A stretch of 64,000 bases of DNA from Brevibacillus gelatini. GTDB lineage: Bacteria > Bacillota > Bacilli > Brevibacillales > Brevibacillaceae. The stretch covers positions 1-64,000 of the forward strand of contig NZ_RHHS01000052.1 in assembly GCF_003710935.1 (NCBI RefSeq), read 5' to 3'. The notes beneath the pieces are model-generated. The model had not been told where the DNA came from and ran no database searches. It saw nothing but the letters and a program-made list of their open reading frames with translations. Positions within the stretch are counted from its first letter, which is position 1. Each line of letters starts with the position of its first letter. Shown piece after piece: positions 26,887 through 36,956 of this stretch. The position numbers and the translations under genes were made by a program.

Positions 26887-28065
26887 ATGAGAGAAGCAGT
26901 AATCGTCGCAGGGGCCCGTACTGCGGTCGGCCGAGCGAAAAAAGGAAGTCTCAAAGACGTGCATCCCGTCGACATGGGGGCAGCCGTCGTAGCGGATTTG
27001 CTTCGCCGTGTTCCGCAACTGGACCCGGCGGAAATTGAGGACGTCATCATGGGGACGGCCGTGCCGGAAGCGGAGCAGGGCATGAACATGGCGCGGCTGA
27101 TCGGACTGCGCGCCGGACTGCCGACAAACGTAGCGGGCATTACGATCAACCGTTTTTGCTCCTCCGGCTTGCAGACGATTGCCTATGCGGCGCAGCAGAT
27201 TATGGTCGGCAGCTCGGACGTCGTCGTGGCAGGCGGAGTGGAGAGCATGAGCCTCGTGCCGATGCTCGGCCACAAGATCGCGCTCAACCCGACCCTGGTG
27301 GAAACGATGCCAGAGGCGTACATGAGCATGGGGCATACAGCAGAAGAAGTGGCGCGGCGCTACCATGTGACTCGCGAGGACCAGGACGTGTTCGCCCTGC
27401 GCAGCCATCAGCGCGCGGTCGCGGCCATCAACTCGGGCAAGTTCCAGGACGAAATCGTTCCTTTGACGGTGAAGCAGTACACGGTAGACGAAGCCGGAGT
27501 GGTGCATATCCGCGAGCGCATTTTTGACAAGGACGAAGGTGCGCGCCCGGATACGACCATGGAGGCACTTGCCAAGCTGAAGCCGGTTTTCCACGTGCAG
27601 GGCACTGTAACTGCCGGGAATTCTTCGCAAACGAGCGACGGCGCAGCAGCGGTGATCGTCATGTCAGCCGACAAAGCGGCAGAACTGGGCGTTCAGCCTA
27701 TCGCCAAGTTCCGTTCCTTTACCGTTGGCGGGGTGGACCCGGATGTCATGGGAATTGGTCCGGTCGTCGCGATTCCGAAGGCGTTGAAACTGGCGGGAAT
27801 CAGCCTGGGCGACGTCGATTTGTTCGAGCTGAACGAAGCGTTCGCGTCCCAGTCGATTGCGGTCATTCGCGAGCTTGGCCTGGACCCGGAAAAAGTAAAC
27901 GTCAACGGCGGCGCTATCGCCCTGGGCCATCCGCTCGGCTGCAGCGGCGCGAAGCTGACTGTCTCGCTGCTGAATGAAATGAAGCGCAGAGGCGGCAAGT
28001 ACGGCGTCGTGACGATGTGCATCGGCGGAGGCATGGGCGCCGCAGGCGTTTTTGAAATGATCTAG
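26887..28065 (+). CDS. fadA: 3-ketoacyl-CoA thiolase
   Basis: A 392-residue thiolase that cleaves 3-ketoacyl-CoA to acetyl-CoA and a shortened acyl-CoA. The nucleophilic Cys is in [12 protein letters not shown] (near residue 92). The catalytic His in [15 protein letters not shown] and the second Cys in [11 protein letters not shown] are intact. It follows fadN by 19 bases and precedes fadE. Confidence 0.95.
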   Translation: MREAVIVAGARTAVGRAKKGSLKDVHPVDMGAAVVADLLRRVPQLDPAEIEDVIMGTAVPEAEQGMNMARLIGLRAGLPTNVAGITINRFCSSGLQTIAYAAQQIMVGSSDVVVAGGVESMSLVPMLGHKIALNPTLVETMPEAYMSMGHTAEEVARRYHVTREDQDVFALRSHQRAVAAINSGKFQDEIVPLTVKQYTVDEAGVVHIRERIFDKDEGARPDTTMEALAKLKPVFHVQGTVTAGNSSQTSDGAAAVIVMSADKAAELGVQPIAKFRSFTVGGVDPDVMGIGPVVAIPKALKLAGISLGDVDLFELNEAFASQSIAVIRELGLDPEKVNVNGGAIALGHPLGCSGAKLTVSLLNEMKRRGGKYGVVTMCIGGGMGAAGVFEMI

Positions 28066-28101
28066 CACGTATGTCCATTTTCATAAAAGGAGAGGGATAG
28101 C

Positions 28102-29880
28102 ATGGCAGATACGAAAGAATTGATCCGCGGTGGAAGCTTTTTGATTGACGCAGGTTCGGCTGACGATATGTTCGTGCCGGAGGAGTACAACGACGAGCAG
28201 AAAATGATCGCGAAAACGACAGAGGACTTTGTCGTCAACGAAGTTCGTCCGCATCTGGAAGAATTGGAAAAACACAACTTCGACATTTCCGTCCGTCTGC
28301 TGAAAGAAGCAGGGGAGCTTGGTCTGTTGGCTGGCGATGTGCCGGAGAAGTACGATGGACTTGGCCTGGACAAAGTCAGTACGGCTCTGGTGACTGAAAA
28401 GTTTTCGCTGGCGCGCGGCTTCGCAATTAGCTTCGGCGCACATGTGGGCATCGGTTCGCTGCCGATCGTCTACTTTGGAAACGAGGATCAGAAGCAGCGC
28501 TATTTGCCTGATCTGGCGTCCGGAAAACGGCTCGCAGCCTATTGCCTGACAGAGCCAGGCTCCGGCTCCGACGCCCTGGGAGCGAAAACGACAGCGACAC
28601 TTTCTGCTGACGGCAAGCACTACATTCTTAACGGTGAAAAGCAATGGATCACCAACGCCGGTTTTGCTGACGTATTTATCGTCTACGCGAAAATCGACGG
28701 CGAAAAATTCACGGCCTTTATCGTCGAGCGCAACTTCCCAGGCGTGTCGTTTGGGCCGGAAGAAAAGAAAATGGGGATCAAGTGCTCTTCGACCCGCACC
28801 GTCATTTTGCAAGACGTGCCAGTGCCAGTGGAAAACCTGTTGGGCGAGCCGGGCAAAGGCCACGTCATCGCCTTCAACATCTTGAACGTAGGCCGCTACA
28901 AGCTGGCAGTCGGTGCAGTCGGCTCCGCGAAAAAAGCGCTGGAGCTGGCGACAAACTACGCGAAGGAGCGGAAGCAGTTTAAGACACCACTCGCCAATTT
29001 CACTCTGATTAAAAACAAACTGGCGAACATGGCAATCAAGACGTACGCCGCAGAAAGCTCCGTTTACCGCACAGTCGGCCTGTTCGACATGGCACTGAGT
29101 CGACTGGGCGAAAAAGCAGATGACGGTGCAGAAGTGGCGAAGGCGATTGCCGATTACGCTATCGAATGCTCGATCAACAAGGTGTTTGCCACAGAGGTTT
29201 TGGACTACTGCGTGGACGAAGGCCTGCAAATCCACGGCGGATACGGCTTCATGTCCGAGTACGAGATCGAGAACATGTACCGCGACTCGCGGATCAACCG
29301 GATTTTTGAAGGCACGAACGAGATCAACCGACTGCTTATTCCGGACACGTTGGTGAAAAAGGCAATGAAAGGCGAACTGCCGCTTATGCAAGCAGCAACG
29401 AGCCTGCAAGCCGAACTGATGAGCTATTACCCGGAGGAGATCGAGGAAGCGCCACTTGCGGTCGAGAAGCATCTGCTCAACATGACACGCAAAATCATCC
29501 TGATGGTGGCAGGCTCTGCGCTGATGAAATACCAGCAAGCGGTTGCCAAGGAGCAGGAGCTTTTGGCTTTTGCTGCCGACATGCTGATCGAGCTGTACGC
29601 GATGGACAGCATCGTGAAGCGCACGGAAAAAGCGATTGCGGCAAACGGTCTGGAAGCGGAGCAGCATAAGCTTGCGATGACAGCGGTTTATGTGCAGGAA
29701 GCGTTTGACCGCATCGAAGCGTGGGCCAAAGAAGCGCTCGCTTTCATGGAAGAAGGAGATGAGCTGCGGCTGCGCCTCTCCATTCTGAAAAAGCTGACAC
29801 GCCGTACGCCGATCAATACGGTTGCCTTGAAACGGTCGATTGCCGATCGCGTCATCGAAGCAGGCGGATACGTGGTGTAA
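28102..29880 (+). CDS. fadE: acyl-CoA dehydrogenase
   Basis: A 592-residue FAD enzyme that performs the first step of beta-oxidation. The core has AYCLTEPGSGSDALG and QWITNAGFADVFIVYAK (FAD/substrate loop), followed by IHGGYGFMSEYEIENMYRDSRI and FEGTNEINRLLI. The catalytic Glu is expected in the last of these segments, and the FEGTNEINR motif is intact. The extra C-terminal helical domain (about residues 430-592) is as in B. subtilis FadE. It is last in the operon and followed by a terminator. Confidence 0.95.
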   Translation: MADTKELIRGGSFLIDAGSADDMFVPEEYNDEQKMIAKTTEDFVVNEVRPHLEELEKHNFDISVRLLKEAGELGLLAGDVPEKYDGLGLDKVSTALVTEKFSLARGFAISFGAHVGIGSLPIVYFGNEDQKQRYLPDLASGKRLAAYCLTEPGSGSDALGAKTTATLSADGKHYILNGEKQWITNAGFADVFIVYAKIDGEKFTAFIVERNFPGVSFGPEEKKMGIKCSSTRTVILQDVPVPVENLLGEPGKGHVIAFNILNVGRYKLAVGAVGSAKKALELATNYAKERKQFKTPLANFTLIKNKLANMAIKTYAAESSVYRTVGLFDMALSRLGEKADDGAEVAKAIADYAIECSINKVFATEVLDYCVDEGLQIHGGYGFMSEYEIENMYRDSRINRIFEGTNEINRLLIPDTLVKKAMKGELPLMQAATSLQAELMSYYPEEIEEAPLAVEKHLLNMTRKIILMVAGSALMKYQQAVAKEQELLAFAADMLIELYAMDSIVKRTEKAIAANGLEAEQHKLAMTAVYVQEAFDRIEAWAKEALAFMEEGDELRLRLSILKKLTRRTPINTVALKRSIADRVIEAGGYVV

Positions 29881-29902
29881 GCCGCAAAGATACGCATAGC
29901 GA

Positions 29903-29938
29903 AAAAAGGAGCGAAGAATCATTCTTTGCTCCTTTTTC
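29903..29938 (+). terminator. terminator of the fadNAE operon
   Basis: AAAGGAGCGAAGAAT pairs with ATTCTTTGCTCCTTT with one mismatch, and is followed by T residues. Confidence 0.75.
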
Positions 29939-30038
29939 TATTGGCGGCTGCTGCGGAATATTGGGCGGGCATGCATATTATTGAAAGTTGTCACGAACGC
30001 TAATAGAACATACTAGCAGAGGATGGGAATGGTTCGAG

Positions 30039-31574
30039 ATGACGTTGAGAGGATGGCTGAGAAGAAAAAGGGTATCGGCCAAAGACAGAATTCAGTCGTT
30101 TCCTGCCCGCCCTTTGAGCAACAGCCTGAGTGAAAATATCGCCGAACTGCAGAACATATTCACGCTGACCCCTGACCTGGTAATTCGCACGTTTGAAAGC
30201 AGTTTTGTTGAAGGGACGGCAGCAATCGTATATTTGACCGGGCTGGTCGACAAAAACTCCATTAACAACAATATATTGCGGCCCTTGCTGAAACAGCAGG
30301 CGAGGGGAGATGCAAAAATTCTGGACCGGATCTCGGTGGGGGAGGTCACGGTCGCCTACGATTTTGCCACGGTTGAAAAGGAGATTTTCGAGGGTAGCTG
30401 CATCATGCTCGTAGAAGGGCGCAACGAGGCGTTCGTTCTGGAGACACACGGCTGGCCGCAGCGGGCGATCGAGGAACCGCAACTGGAAGCAGCCCTGAAG
30501 GGTGCCCACCAGGGCTTTGTGGAGACAGCGATTCAAAATATTGCTCTCATCCGCCGTTACTTGCCCAACCGGGAATTGAAGATCAAGGAGTTTTTGGTAG
30601 GGGACAGGGGGGCTACCCGGGTGTCGGTCCTGTATTTGCGGGATGTCGTTCACCCGGAGGTTTTGCAGGAGATGGAGGACCGGATCAAGCTCATCAGGAT
30701 TGACACGATTCTCAATTCAGGCGAGCTGGCGGAGCTGATTGAAGACAACCCGTTTTCCCCTTTTCCGCAGTTCATGGTAACGGAGCGCCCTGATTCGGCA
30801 GCCTCGCATATTTTACAGGGCAAGATCGTCGTCATGGTAGACCGTTCACCCAGCGTCCTCGTCGGCCCTGCTACGTTTTCTGCCTTTTTTCAAAGCGTGG
30901 ACGATTACAGCACGCGCTGGCTTGTCGCGACGTTTATTCGCATGTTGCGCGGGATGGCTTTTCTCATCGCCACCTTTCTCCCGGCTGTCTATATCGCCCT
31001 GATTTCGTTCAACTACGAGGTGATTCCGCTCGACCTGATTTTATCTGTGGGGGAGTCGCGGGAGAGAGTGCCTTTTCCGCCTTTGCTTGAAGCGATGATT
31101 ATGGAGCTGACACTGGAAATGCTGCGGGAAGCAGGGGTCAGGCTGCCTGCGCCGATTGGACAGACTGTGGGGATCGTCGGGGGGATCGTCATTGGACAGG
31201 CGGTGGTACAGGCGGGGGTTGTCAGCAACATCATGGTAATTGTGGTCGCGTTTACCGCCATCTCCTCGTTTATTATCCCGAATTCCGATATGGGGGCAGC
31301 AGTCCGACTGCTCCGTTTTCTCATGATGGGGCTGGCTGCTTTGTTTGGCATCGTGGGGATTATCGTCGGGCTGATGGGCTTGATCGGCCATCTGATCCAG
31401 CTCGAATCGCTCGGTGTCCCGTACGGAAGCCCGCTGGCGCCTGTTCGTTTCAGTGACTGGAAAGATTTCTTTGTGCGCTTGCCTCTCTGGAGCATGAAAG
31501 ATCGGCCGGTCAGCTCCAGAGTCATTCAATCCAAAAGGCAGGGGGATAACCGCCCAAGAGGAGATGGGAAATGA
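30039..31574 (+). CDS. spore germination protein, GerA (GerXA) family
   Basis: A protein of about 511 residues and subunit A of a Ger-type nutrient germinant receptor in the spore inner membrane. It has the soluble N-terminal half (ENIAELQNIFTLTPDLVIR; VGEVTVAYDF; PNRELKIKEFLVGDRGATRVSVLYL) and a membrane half with about five segments, including the conserved ATFLPAVYIALISFNYEVIPLDL and PIGQTVGIVGGIVIGQAVV. An upstream in-frame TTG at 29988 would add 17 residues; neither start has a strong ribosome binding site. It is translationally coupled to the next gene. Confidence 0.9.
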   Translation: MTLRGWLRRKRVSAKDRIQSFPARPLSNSLSENIAELQNIFTLTPDLVIRTFESSFVEGTAAIVYLTGLVDKNSINNNILRPLLKQQARGDAKILDRISVGEVTVAYDFATVEKEIFEGSCIMLVEGRNEAFVLETHGWPQRAIEEPQLEAALKGAHQGFVETAIQNIALIRRYLPNRELKIKEFLVGDRGATRVSVLYLRDVVHPEVLQEMEDRIKLIRIDTILNSGELAELIEDNPFSPFPQFMVTERPDSAASHILQGKIVVMVDRSPSVLVGPATFSAFFQSVDDYSTRWLVATFIRMLRGMAFLIATFLPAVYIALISFNYEVIPLDLILSVGESRERVPFPPLLEAMIMELTLEMLREAGVRLPAPIGQTVGIVGGIVIGQAVVQAGVVSNIMVIVVAFTAISSFIIPNSDMGAAVRLLRFLMMGLAALFGIVGIIVGLMGLIGHLIQLESLGVPYGSPLAPVRFSDWKDFFVRLPLWSMKDRPVSSRVIQSKRQGDNRPRGDGK

Positions 31575-32671
31575 AAAGGTATGCCTTTAACGAACTGACG
31601 GTCTTCCAGTACATTTTTTTGATTCACGGCGCACAGGTAGGGATTGGCGTATTGTCGATGCCGCGCGAGTTGGCGGAGGTGGCAGGGACGGACGGCTGGA
31701 TTTCGATTATATTGGGCTGGGCCTTGGCGGTGATTGCCAGCCTGCTCATTATCAGCATCATGAAGCGCTATCCCGATAAAACGATCAACGATCTGCTCAC
31801 ACTATTTTTCGGGAAATGGCTGGGCAAAGCATGCATAGTTCTAATCGCCCTCTACTGTGCAGTGGCAGCCGTGACGGTTATTACCCATACGGCGGCGATT
31901 ATCAATTCGTGGATTCTCTCCAGGACGCCCGGATATGTCGTCACCATTTTTTTGGCGATCCCGTGCTACATGATTATCCAGGGCGGCCTGCGCGTGCTTG
32001 GACGCTATGCAGAGCTGATCTTTTATATGACACTGTGGATGCCGGTTGTGCTGATGACGGCAATGCCCCACACGAAATGGCTCTACTTGCTCCCGATTGT
32101 GAAGGAAGGCTTAGGACCGATTGTGACGGGAACCAAATCGACGATCTTGTCTTTTTTGGGCTTTGAGCTGGCCTTTTTTCTCTATCCTTTTTTGCAAAGA
32201 AAGCAATATGCTTCGCTTGGGATCATCGTGGCCAACACATTGTCGATGCTGATTTTTTTGCACATCACTTTATTTAGCTACACGTTTTTCAGTCCGGATG
32301 AAATCACGCAGTATACGTGGCCGACGCTGAATTTATGGAAGGTCATTGAATATCGCTTTCTGGAGCGGATGGATATTATTTTCCTGGCCTTCTATCTGTT
32401 CTACTTGTCGACAACCAGCTTTCCTTATCTTTATTTCACGGTCTTCTCGACAAGCCAAATGATGGGGACGGTCGACCACCGCAAGCATCTGGCTATCTTT
32501 TTGCTGTTGATCGTCCTGGCACTATGGTTGTATACGCCAAACTTTATCGACCTGAAGAAGCTGACGGAGCTCTGGAGCTTCGGCGGGATTGTGTTTGGCT
32601 ACGCCCTGCCCGCTTTGGCTGTAGTGCCCATCTGGCTTTTGCGAAGGCCGTCAGAGGAGAGAAAGGCATGA
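31571..32671 (+). CDS. spore germination permease, GerB (GerXB) family
   Basis: A 366-residue APC-superfamily protein with about ten membrane segments, the B subunit that binds the germinant amino acid or sugar. Family features include NELTVFQYIFLIHGAQVGIGVLSMPRE at the N-terminus and FQ/LR motifs in the middle. Its ATG overlaps the stop of the GerA-type gene, and its stop overlaps the start of the GerC-type gene, so the three subunits are made together, normally in the forespore under sigma-G. The specific germinant cannot be inferred. Confidence 0.9.
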   Translation: MKRYAFNELTVFQYIFLIHGAQVGIGVLSMPRELAEVAGTDGWISIILGWALAVIASLLIISIMKRYPDKTINDLLTLFFGKWLGKACIVLIALYCAVAAVTVITHTAAIINSWILSRTPGYVVTIFLAIPCYMIIQGGLRVLGRYAELIFYMTLWMPVVLMTAMPHTKWLYLLPIVKEGLGPIVTGTKSTILSFLGFELAFFLYPFLQRKQYASLGIIVANTLSMLIFLHITLFSYTFFSPDEITQYTWPTLNLWKVIEYRFLERMDIIFLAFYLFYLSTTSFPYLYFTVFSTSQMMGTVDHRKHLAIFLLLIVLALWLYTPNFIDLKKLTELWSFGGIVFGYALPALAVVPIWLLRRPSEERKA

Positions 32672-33783
32672 GATTGTATGGGCGAATTCTGCTTCTTTTC
32701 TGCATGGTCGTATCCCTGACAGGCTGCGTAGACCAGATCATTCTGGAGGATGCGACGATCACGCTGATGACGGGGATCGATCTCAATGAAAAAAATGAGC
32801 TAATCTTCTACTTGTCCAGTCCGGTGTTTAGCAGGGAAGCAAGACTGAATGAAGAGGAGTACGGGGTCAAGGCGGATTCGATGCGCCAGGCGAGAGGAAG
32901 GTTTGACGAGATGGCAACAGCTTTGACCCTGTCCGGGAAAATCCAGGTGTTTGTGATCGGAAAAAAACTGCTGGAGCATCCGCACTGGTTCCAACTGATG
33001 GACGTCATGTTTCGGGATGCCCGCTTCTCGGTCAATGCGCGGGTGGTGGTTTTTGACGGTCCGCTCGCGGAGTTGTTCGCTTTTGACCCTATAGATAAAC
33101 CGCGCCTTCCGCTCCACCTCACCAAGCTGATTGATACAGCCAATCAGCGGAACTTGACGGTCAAGACAAGGGTACAGGAATTTCATCGGCAAATGGTGGA
33201 AAAAGGAGAGACGGCTGTACTAACGGAAATCAAATTGGACCGTGCTGTCAAGATTATGGGCACGGCGCTGCTGAGACACGACGGAACGTACGCAGGATTG
33301 CTTGAGTCCAGAGATACGATGCTTTTGCAAATGTTCTTGCACGAAAGGGAGGGTGAGACTTCCATGACCATTCCGCTTCCGATTCAGGATGACCGCAAGA
33401 AAATCGTCAAGGACAGGCTCAGCTTTTTTTTAAGAGGCACCAATCGCGATGTGAAGGTGAGCTATCGCAACAACCAGTTCCGTTTTGACGTGAAGTTGCG
33501 ATTGCTTGTAGACATCGCTGAAAGGCAGTTTCCATTCGACATGGAAAAGGATTACAAAAAAATGCAGAAGATGATTGTGGAGGAACTGCGAAAAGAGTTC
33601 ACACGTCTGGTCAAAAAGTGCCAGGAGAACGGGACAGACCCGTTTGGCTTTGGCGTGTACGCCCGCGCCTACGAGTACGAGGCGTGGAAAAAGGTGCAGG
33701 ATGATTGGGCAGCGGCATTTGCCAAAGCCGATGTCCGTTTTGTGCCGGAGGTGTCGATTAAAAGCAATGGCGTTATCAAGTGA
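32668..33783 (+). CDS. spore germination lipoprotein, GerC (GerXC) family
   Basis: A 371-residue lipoprotein, the C subunit of the receptor. It has a signal peptide with lipobox SLTGC near residue 19, then the typical DQIILEDATITLMTGIDL start and the C-terminal domain with LDRAVKIMGTALLRHDGTYAGLL and FPFDMEKDY...RLVKKCQENGTDPFGFG. The ATG at 32668 overlaps the preceding stop (ATGA). A bidirectional terminator separates it from the convergent mtnD. Confidence 0.9.
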   Translation: MRLYGRILLLFCMVVSLTGCVDQIILEDATITLMTGIDLNEKNELIFYLSSPVFSREARLNEEEYGVKADSMRQARGRFDEMATALTLSGKIQVFVIGKKLLEHPHWFQLMDVMFRDARFSVNARVVVFDGPLAELFAFDPIDKPRLPLHLTKLIDTANQRNLTVKTRVQEFHRQMVEKGETAVLTEIKLDRAVKIMGTALLRHDGTYAGLLESRDTMLLQMFLHEREGETSMTIPLPIQDDRKKIVKDRLSFFLRGTNRDVKVSYRNNQFRFDVKLRLLVDIAERQFPFDMEKDYKKMQKMIVEELRKEFTRLVKKCQENGTDPFGFGVYARAYEYEAWKKVQDDWAAAFAKADVRFVPEVSIKSNGVIK

Positions 33784-33795
33784 GCCGAAAAAGGA

Positions 33796-33833
33796 AAAGC
33801 ACCCTTTCGCCATGGAACGGTTAAGGGTGCTTT
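33796..33833. terminator. bidirectional terminator between ger and mtn operons
   Basis: AAAGCACCCTT and AAGGGTGCTTT are perfect 11-base arms around a 16-base loop with A- and T-rich flanks, placed between two convergent operons. Confidence 0.8.
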
Positions 33834-33838
33834 CAGTA

Positions 33839-34351
33839 TTAGTAGATGGCTTCCCAGCCCGCAGGTGTGACGAACAGGCGGATTGCCTTGATTTTGCGGT
33901 CGTCCATCAGCGTGAAGTAGTGACGGAAGTTAGGCGGTACAGAGATCAGGTCGCCTGGCTCAAGCTCGACGTCGAAGTAGCGTCCGTCTTTGCCCTTGAT
34001 GGCGAAAATGCCGTGGCCGTCCACGCAGAAGCGGCACTCATCGTCGGTATGATGATGCTCGTTTTTGAATTTCACGAGCAGCTCATCGAGGTTAGGGGTT
34101 TGGTCGGAGAGAACGACGATGTCTGCCGTCAGGTAGCCGCGGCGTTTGCTGATTGCTTCGATCTCCGGCTTGAAGGCGTCGAGAATTTCCTGCTTTTCTT
34201 CCTCGGTCGGGCTGTAGTTGTCGCGGTGCTTCGGATCGAGGCGGTCTACGCCCCATTTTTCGTAAATGATCTCCTGGCTGTTCAAAAAGGAAATGACTTC
34301 CTCCGGTGCGGAAATGTACTCGTTCGTGTCGTGAAAACGGATTTGTGCCAT
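33839..34351 (-). CDS. mtnD: acireductone dioxygenase
   Basis: A 170-residue cupin that oxidises the acireductone of methionine salvage to the keto acid precursor of methionine plus formate (Fe form) or to an off-pathway product (Ni form). Metal ligands are H99, H101, E105 and H144 (EHHHTDDE and NFRHYF). It is last in mtnW-mtnX-mtnB-mtnD, under the SAM-I riboswitch upstream of mtnW. Confidence 0.95.
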   Translation of the reverse strand: MAQIRFHDTNEYISAPEEVISFLNSQEIIYEKWGVDRLDPKHRDNYSPTEEEKQEILDAFKPEIEAISKRRGYLTADIVVLSDQTPNLDELLVKFKNEHHHTDDECRFCVDGHGIFAIKGKDGRYFDVELEPGDLISVPPNFRHYFTLMDDRKIKAIRLFVTPAGWEAIY

Positions 34352-34368
34352 CTTGCATACCTCCTTGA

Positions 34369-35022
34369 TTAATTGGTTGTAGTGGACACGACAGCTTGGC
34401 GCAACTGCAGCCAGCGGGCGTGGTACTCGAACAAAAATTCAAATGCTTCCAGGTGGCGCTTTGCCTCAAAGTCGTTGCCGCCCCAGGCGTAAATGCCGTG
34501 ATTGCGGATAAGCACACCCGGAATTTCCGGGGTGATGACTTTTTCAATCGCAGCAGCGAGTGTCGGAATATCGGCAAAGTTTTCAACAATCGGAACCGTG
34601 ATCCGGGCGTTTTCCTCCCAAATGCCCAAGCCTTTAATCAGCTCTTGCCCCTGGATGGAGAAGGCGCGCTGGCCGAAGTACAGCTCGGAAATGAGGTTGT
34701 TCCAGACCGTGTGCACGTGGAAGCAGGCGCCTGCCTGCGGAAACTTTTGATAGACGACGGCGTGGATCAACGTCTCTGCGGACGGCTTGAGCGAAGTCGC
34801 GTCTACAGGGCGGGAATCTCCATCGACCACCAGGTAGTCTTCCGGCGACAGCTTGGTCTTGTCTTTGCCGCTTGCGGTTACGGCAAATTGCAGCGGCTCA
34901 TCCTGGATTTTGATCGAGAGATTGCCGCTGGTGCCGGGAAACCAGTCCCGGCGGGCAAAGGTCAGCTTGACGTCGTCCAGACGGCGAAAAGCGTCCAGAC
35001 GTTGTTCGAGTGTTGCGGTCAT
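34369..35022 (-). CDS. mtnB: methylthioribulose-1-phosphate dehydratase
   Basis: A 217-residue class II aldolase-fold zinc enzyme that dehydrates methylthioribulose 1-phosphate. Features include RDWFPGTSGNLSIK, the zinc ligands in FHVHTVWNN and the later His in IRNHGIYAWG. It lies 3 bases after mtnX and 17 bases before mtnD on the same strand. Confidence 0.95.
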   Translation of the reverse strand: MTATLEQRLDAFRRLDDVKLTFARRDWFPGTSGNLSIKIQDEPLQFAVTASGKDKTKLSPEDYLVVDGDSRPVDATSLKPSAETLIHAVVYQKFPQAGACFHVHTVWNNLISELYFGQRAFSIQGQELIKGLGIWEENARITVPIVENFADIPTLAAAIEKVITPEIPGVLIRNHGIYAWGGNDFEAKRHLEAFEFLFEYHARWLQLRQAVVSTTTN

Positions 35023-35025
35023 GGA

Positions 35026-35694
35026 TCAGACAACCTCCTGTTTCAGTTCCGTCAGTGTGCCAATCACGTCGTGGAAGGTCGCAAATGTGCTATGCGAAAG
35101 TGCAAGCTCCTTCGCCTTCTCGGCGAGGAAGGAGCGGGCGATGACGTAATCTGCGATTTTTGCGCCAGCCAGGTCCGTGATCGAGTCGCCAATGACGACG
35201 CGATAGTGAGTGGCAGGGTCGTAGCGGCGAATGATGGTCGTCTTGCACATGCCGCAGCCGTTTGTGCAGTGCTCGTCGCAGGAGTGCGGCCACGTGATCG
35301 TGATGTTCTCGCCGGAGAAGTCACTGCCGTTGCAGTAGATCGGAACACCGCCAAGGTCAAACGGAGCGAGAATCGGCTGGACGAAAAAGTCGATGCCGCC
35401 GCTCGTAATCAGAAGCTCGATGCCTTCCTCGCGGCAAAAGCGGACGAAGTCGGCGAAGCCGGGGCGAATCGTAGCCTCCTGGACGATGTAGTCCACAATA
35501 TCCTGACGCAGCGAGGAGGGCAGCAGCTGAAACAGCTTGCCGACGCCTTCCTGCACACTTATTTGTTGCGATAAAATTTGTTCGGTGATCGCTTCCCATT
35601 CGGGGGGAGCGAACTTTTTCACAATCGCGACGATGTTGTCCTTTTCCGTAATCGTTCCGTCGAAATCGCAGAACAGTACGAGCTTTTTGCTCAT
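35026..35694 (-). CDS. mtnX: 2-hydroxy-3-keto-5-methylthiopentenyl-1-phosphate phosphatase
   Basis: A 222-residue HAD-family phosphatase with the nucleophile motif FCDFDGTIT and the C-terminal VIGDSITDLAGAK. It removes the phosphate after the MtnW enolase step to give acireductone. The ATG at 35694 overlaps the mtnW stop codon; an upstream in-frame start would lie inside mtnW. Confidence 0.94.
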   Translation of the reverse strand: MSKKLVLFCDFDGTITEKDNIVAIVKKFAPPEWEAITEQILSQQISVQEGVGKLFQLLPSSLRQDIVDYIVQEATIRPGFADFVRFCREEGIELLITSGGIDFFVQPILAPFDLGGVPIYCNGSDFSGENITITWPHSCDEHCTNGCGMCKTTIIRRYDPATHYRVVIGDSITDLAGAKIADYVIARSFLAEKAKELALSHSTFATFHDVIGTLTELKQEVV

Positions 35695-36905
35695 CGTGCG
35701 CCACCCCACTTTTCCAGGGCGACGGCAAGCTCCGGCGATCCGGCAGCGGCTTCGGCCAGACTGTGTCCGGCAGTGACGGCTGCGATCGCATCGACAAACG
35801 CCTTCGCTCCTGCTGTTGCGCCGCCGGGGTGGCCGTGGATGCCGCCGCCCGCGTTGACGATTTGGTCGAGGCCAAAGTCCTGATACAGTTGCGGTACGAG
35901 TCCGGGATGAATGCCTGCGGACGGAACCGGGAACGAGCGGCGCACGCCCGCAAGCGGTGTCGTCAGGTTTTGGGCGAGCTGCAATGCCTCGGTTTTGTCC
36001 AGCGCAACGTTGCCGTACGGGGACGGGAACAGCACCAGGTCTGCTCCGGCGATTCGCATCAAGGTGCCGAGCAGAAGCGGTGTGGCGATGCCGTAGTCAG
36101 GCGACGGATAGTACGCGCCTGCGAGCGCCGGGTGCGCCATGATCGGGACGTTGACATCCGGATCGGCTGCCAGACGGTGCAAGGCATCGAAGCCGAAGGC
36201 CAGCACGTTGAACAGCAGGCAGTCGGCGCCAGCTTCGACTGCGCGTTTTGCTTTTTCATTCAGCTCGTTGATCGGGCCAGTCAGGTTGGCGGCGTAGAGG
36301 ACTGGCTTGCCTGTCTCGGCTTCGGTTTCCCGAGCAATCTCTTTGAACGCCCGGATGCGCTCCAAAAACGGCGCGCGGTCGTCTGCGAAGAAAATTTCGT
36401 CATCTTTGACCAAATCGACGCCGCCTGCCGCCTGTGCCTTGAATTGCGTTTTCAGATCGTCAAACGGCAAGCCCAGGCAAGATTTGAAAATGCTCATCAG
36501 GAGCGGACGGTTATGGGCGTTCAGTCGGCTGCGCAGTCCCTCTATGCCGAACTTCGGTCCGGGAAAAGCCTGGAGGAACGAGTCGGGAAAAGCGATGTCG
36601 ACCAGCTTGATTTTTCCGTCCATCGAGAGCTTGCCGAAAATTCCGGTCAGAAGCGACGGAATATCGCTGGTGAAGTTGCGGGTCGGGTAGCTGACGGTAA
36701 TCAGCCCGCGTACATCCCCGTTTTCCAATGTTTCCAGCGGAGTGGCGCTGACCGCTTCGCCCAGGTACGGCGCCAGCTCTGCCTGCTTGGCGGCGGGCAA
36801 GTCCGTCCACGAGCCGACCGTCATGCCGACTGCGATGGCAGCCGCTTTTTTGTTCAAGTCTTTGGCTTGGGTCAAATAGGTGACGAGGATGCGTTGCTCA
36901 CTCAT
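35691..36905 (-). CDS. mtnW: 2,3-diketo-5-methylthiopentyl-1-phosphate enolase (RuBisCO-like protein)
   Basis: A 404-residue form IV RuBisCO-like protein that enolises diketo-methylthiopentyl phosphate. The carbamylated-lysine motif GGVDLVKDDE puts the key Lys at residue 167. The TIM-barrel phosphate loop (GGGIHGHPGG) is C-terminal, and KFGIEGLR is conserved. It is the first gene of the mtnWXBD operon. The ATG at 36905 follows an AGGAGGAC site, downstream of the SAM-I riboswitch. Confidence 0.95.
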   Translation of the reverse strand: MSEQRILVTYLTQAKDLNKKAAAIAVGMTVGSWTDLPAAKQAELAPYLGEAVSATPLETLENGDVRGLITVSYPTRNFTSDIPSLLTGIFGKLSMDGKIKLVDIAFPDSFLQAFPGPKFGIEGLRSRLNAHNRPLLMSIFKSCLGLPFDDLKTQFKAQAAGGVDLVKDDEIFFADDRAPFLERIRAFKEIARETEAETGKPVLYAANLTGPINELNEKAKRAVEAGADCLLFNVLAFGFDALHRLAADPDVNVPIMAHPALAGAYYPSPDYGIATPLLLGTLMRIAGADLVLFPSPYGNVALDKTEALQLAQNLTTPLAGVRRSFPVPSAGIHPGLVPQLYQDFGLDQIVNAGGGIHGHPGGATAGAKAFVDAIAAVTAGHSLAEAAAGSPELAVALEKWGGAR

Positions 36906-36956
36906 GCTAGTCCTCCTTGGCAGCTTGAAAGCCGTCGTGATCGTTTCGAAACATGT

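Noticed and set aside
28081-29922. 613-codon minus-strand open frame opposite fadE
   Set aside because: A shadow of the conserved acyl-CoA dehydrogenase. The translation is rich in Cys, His and Phe without motifs.
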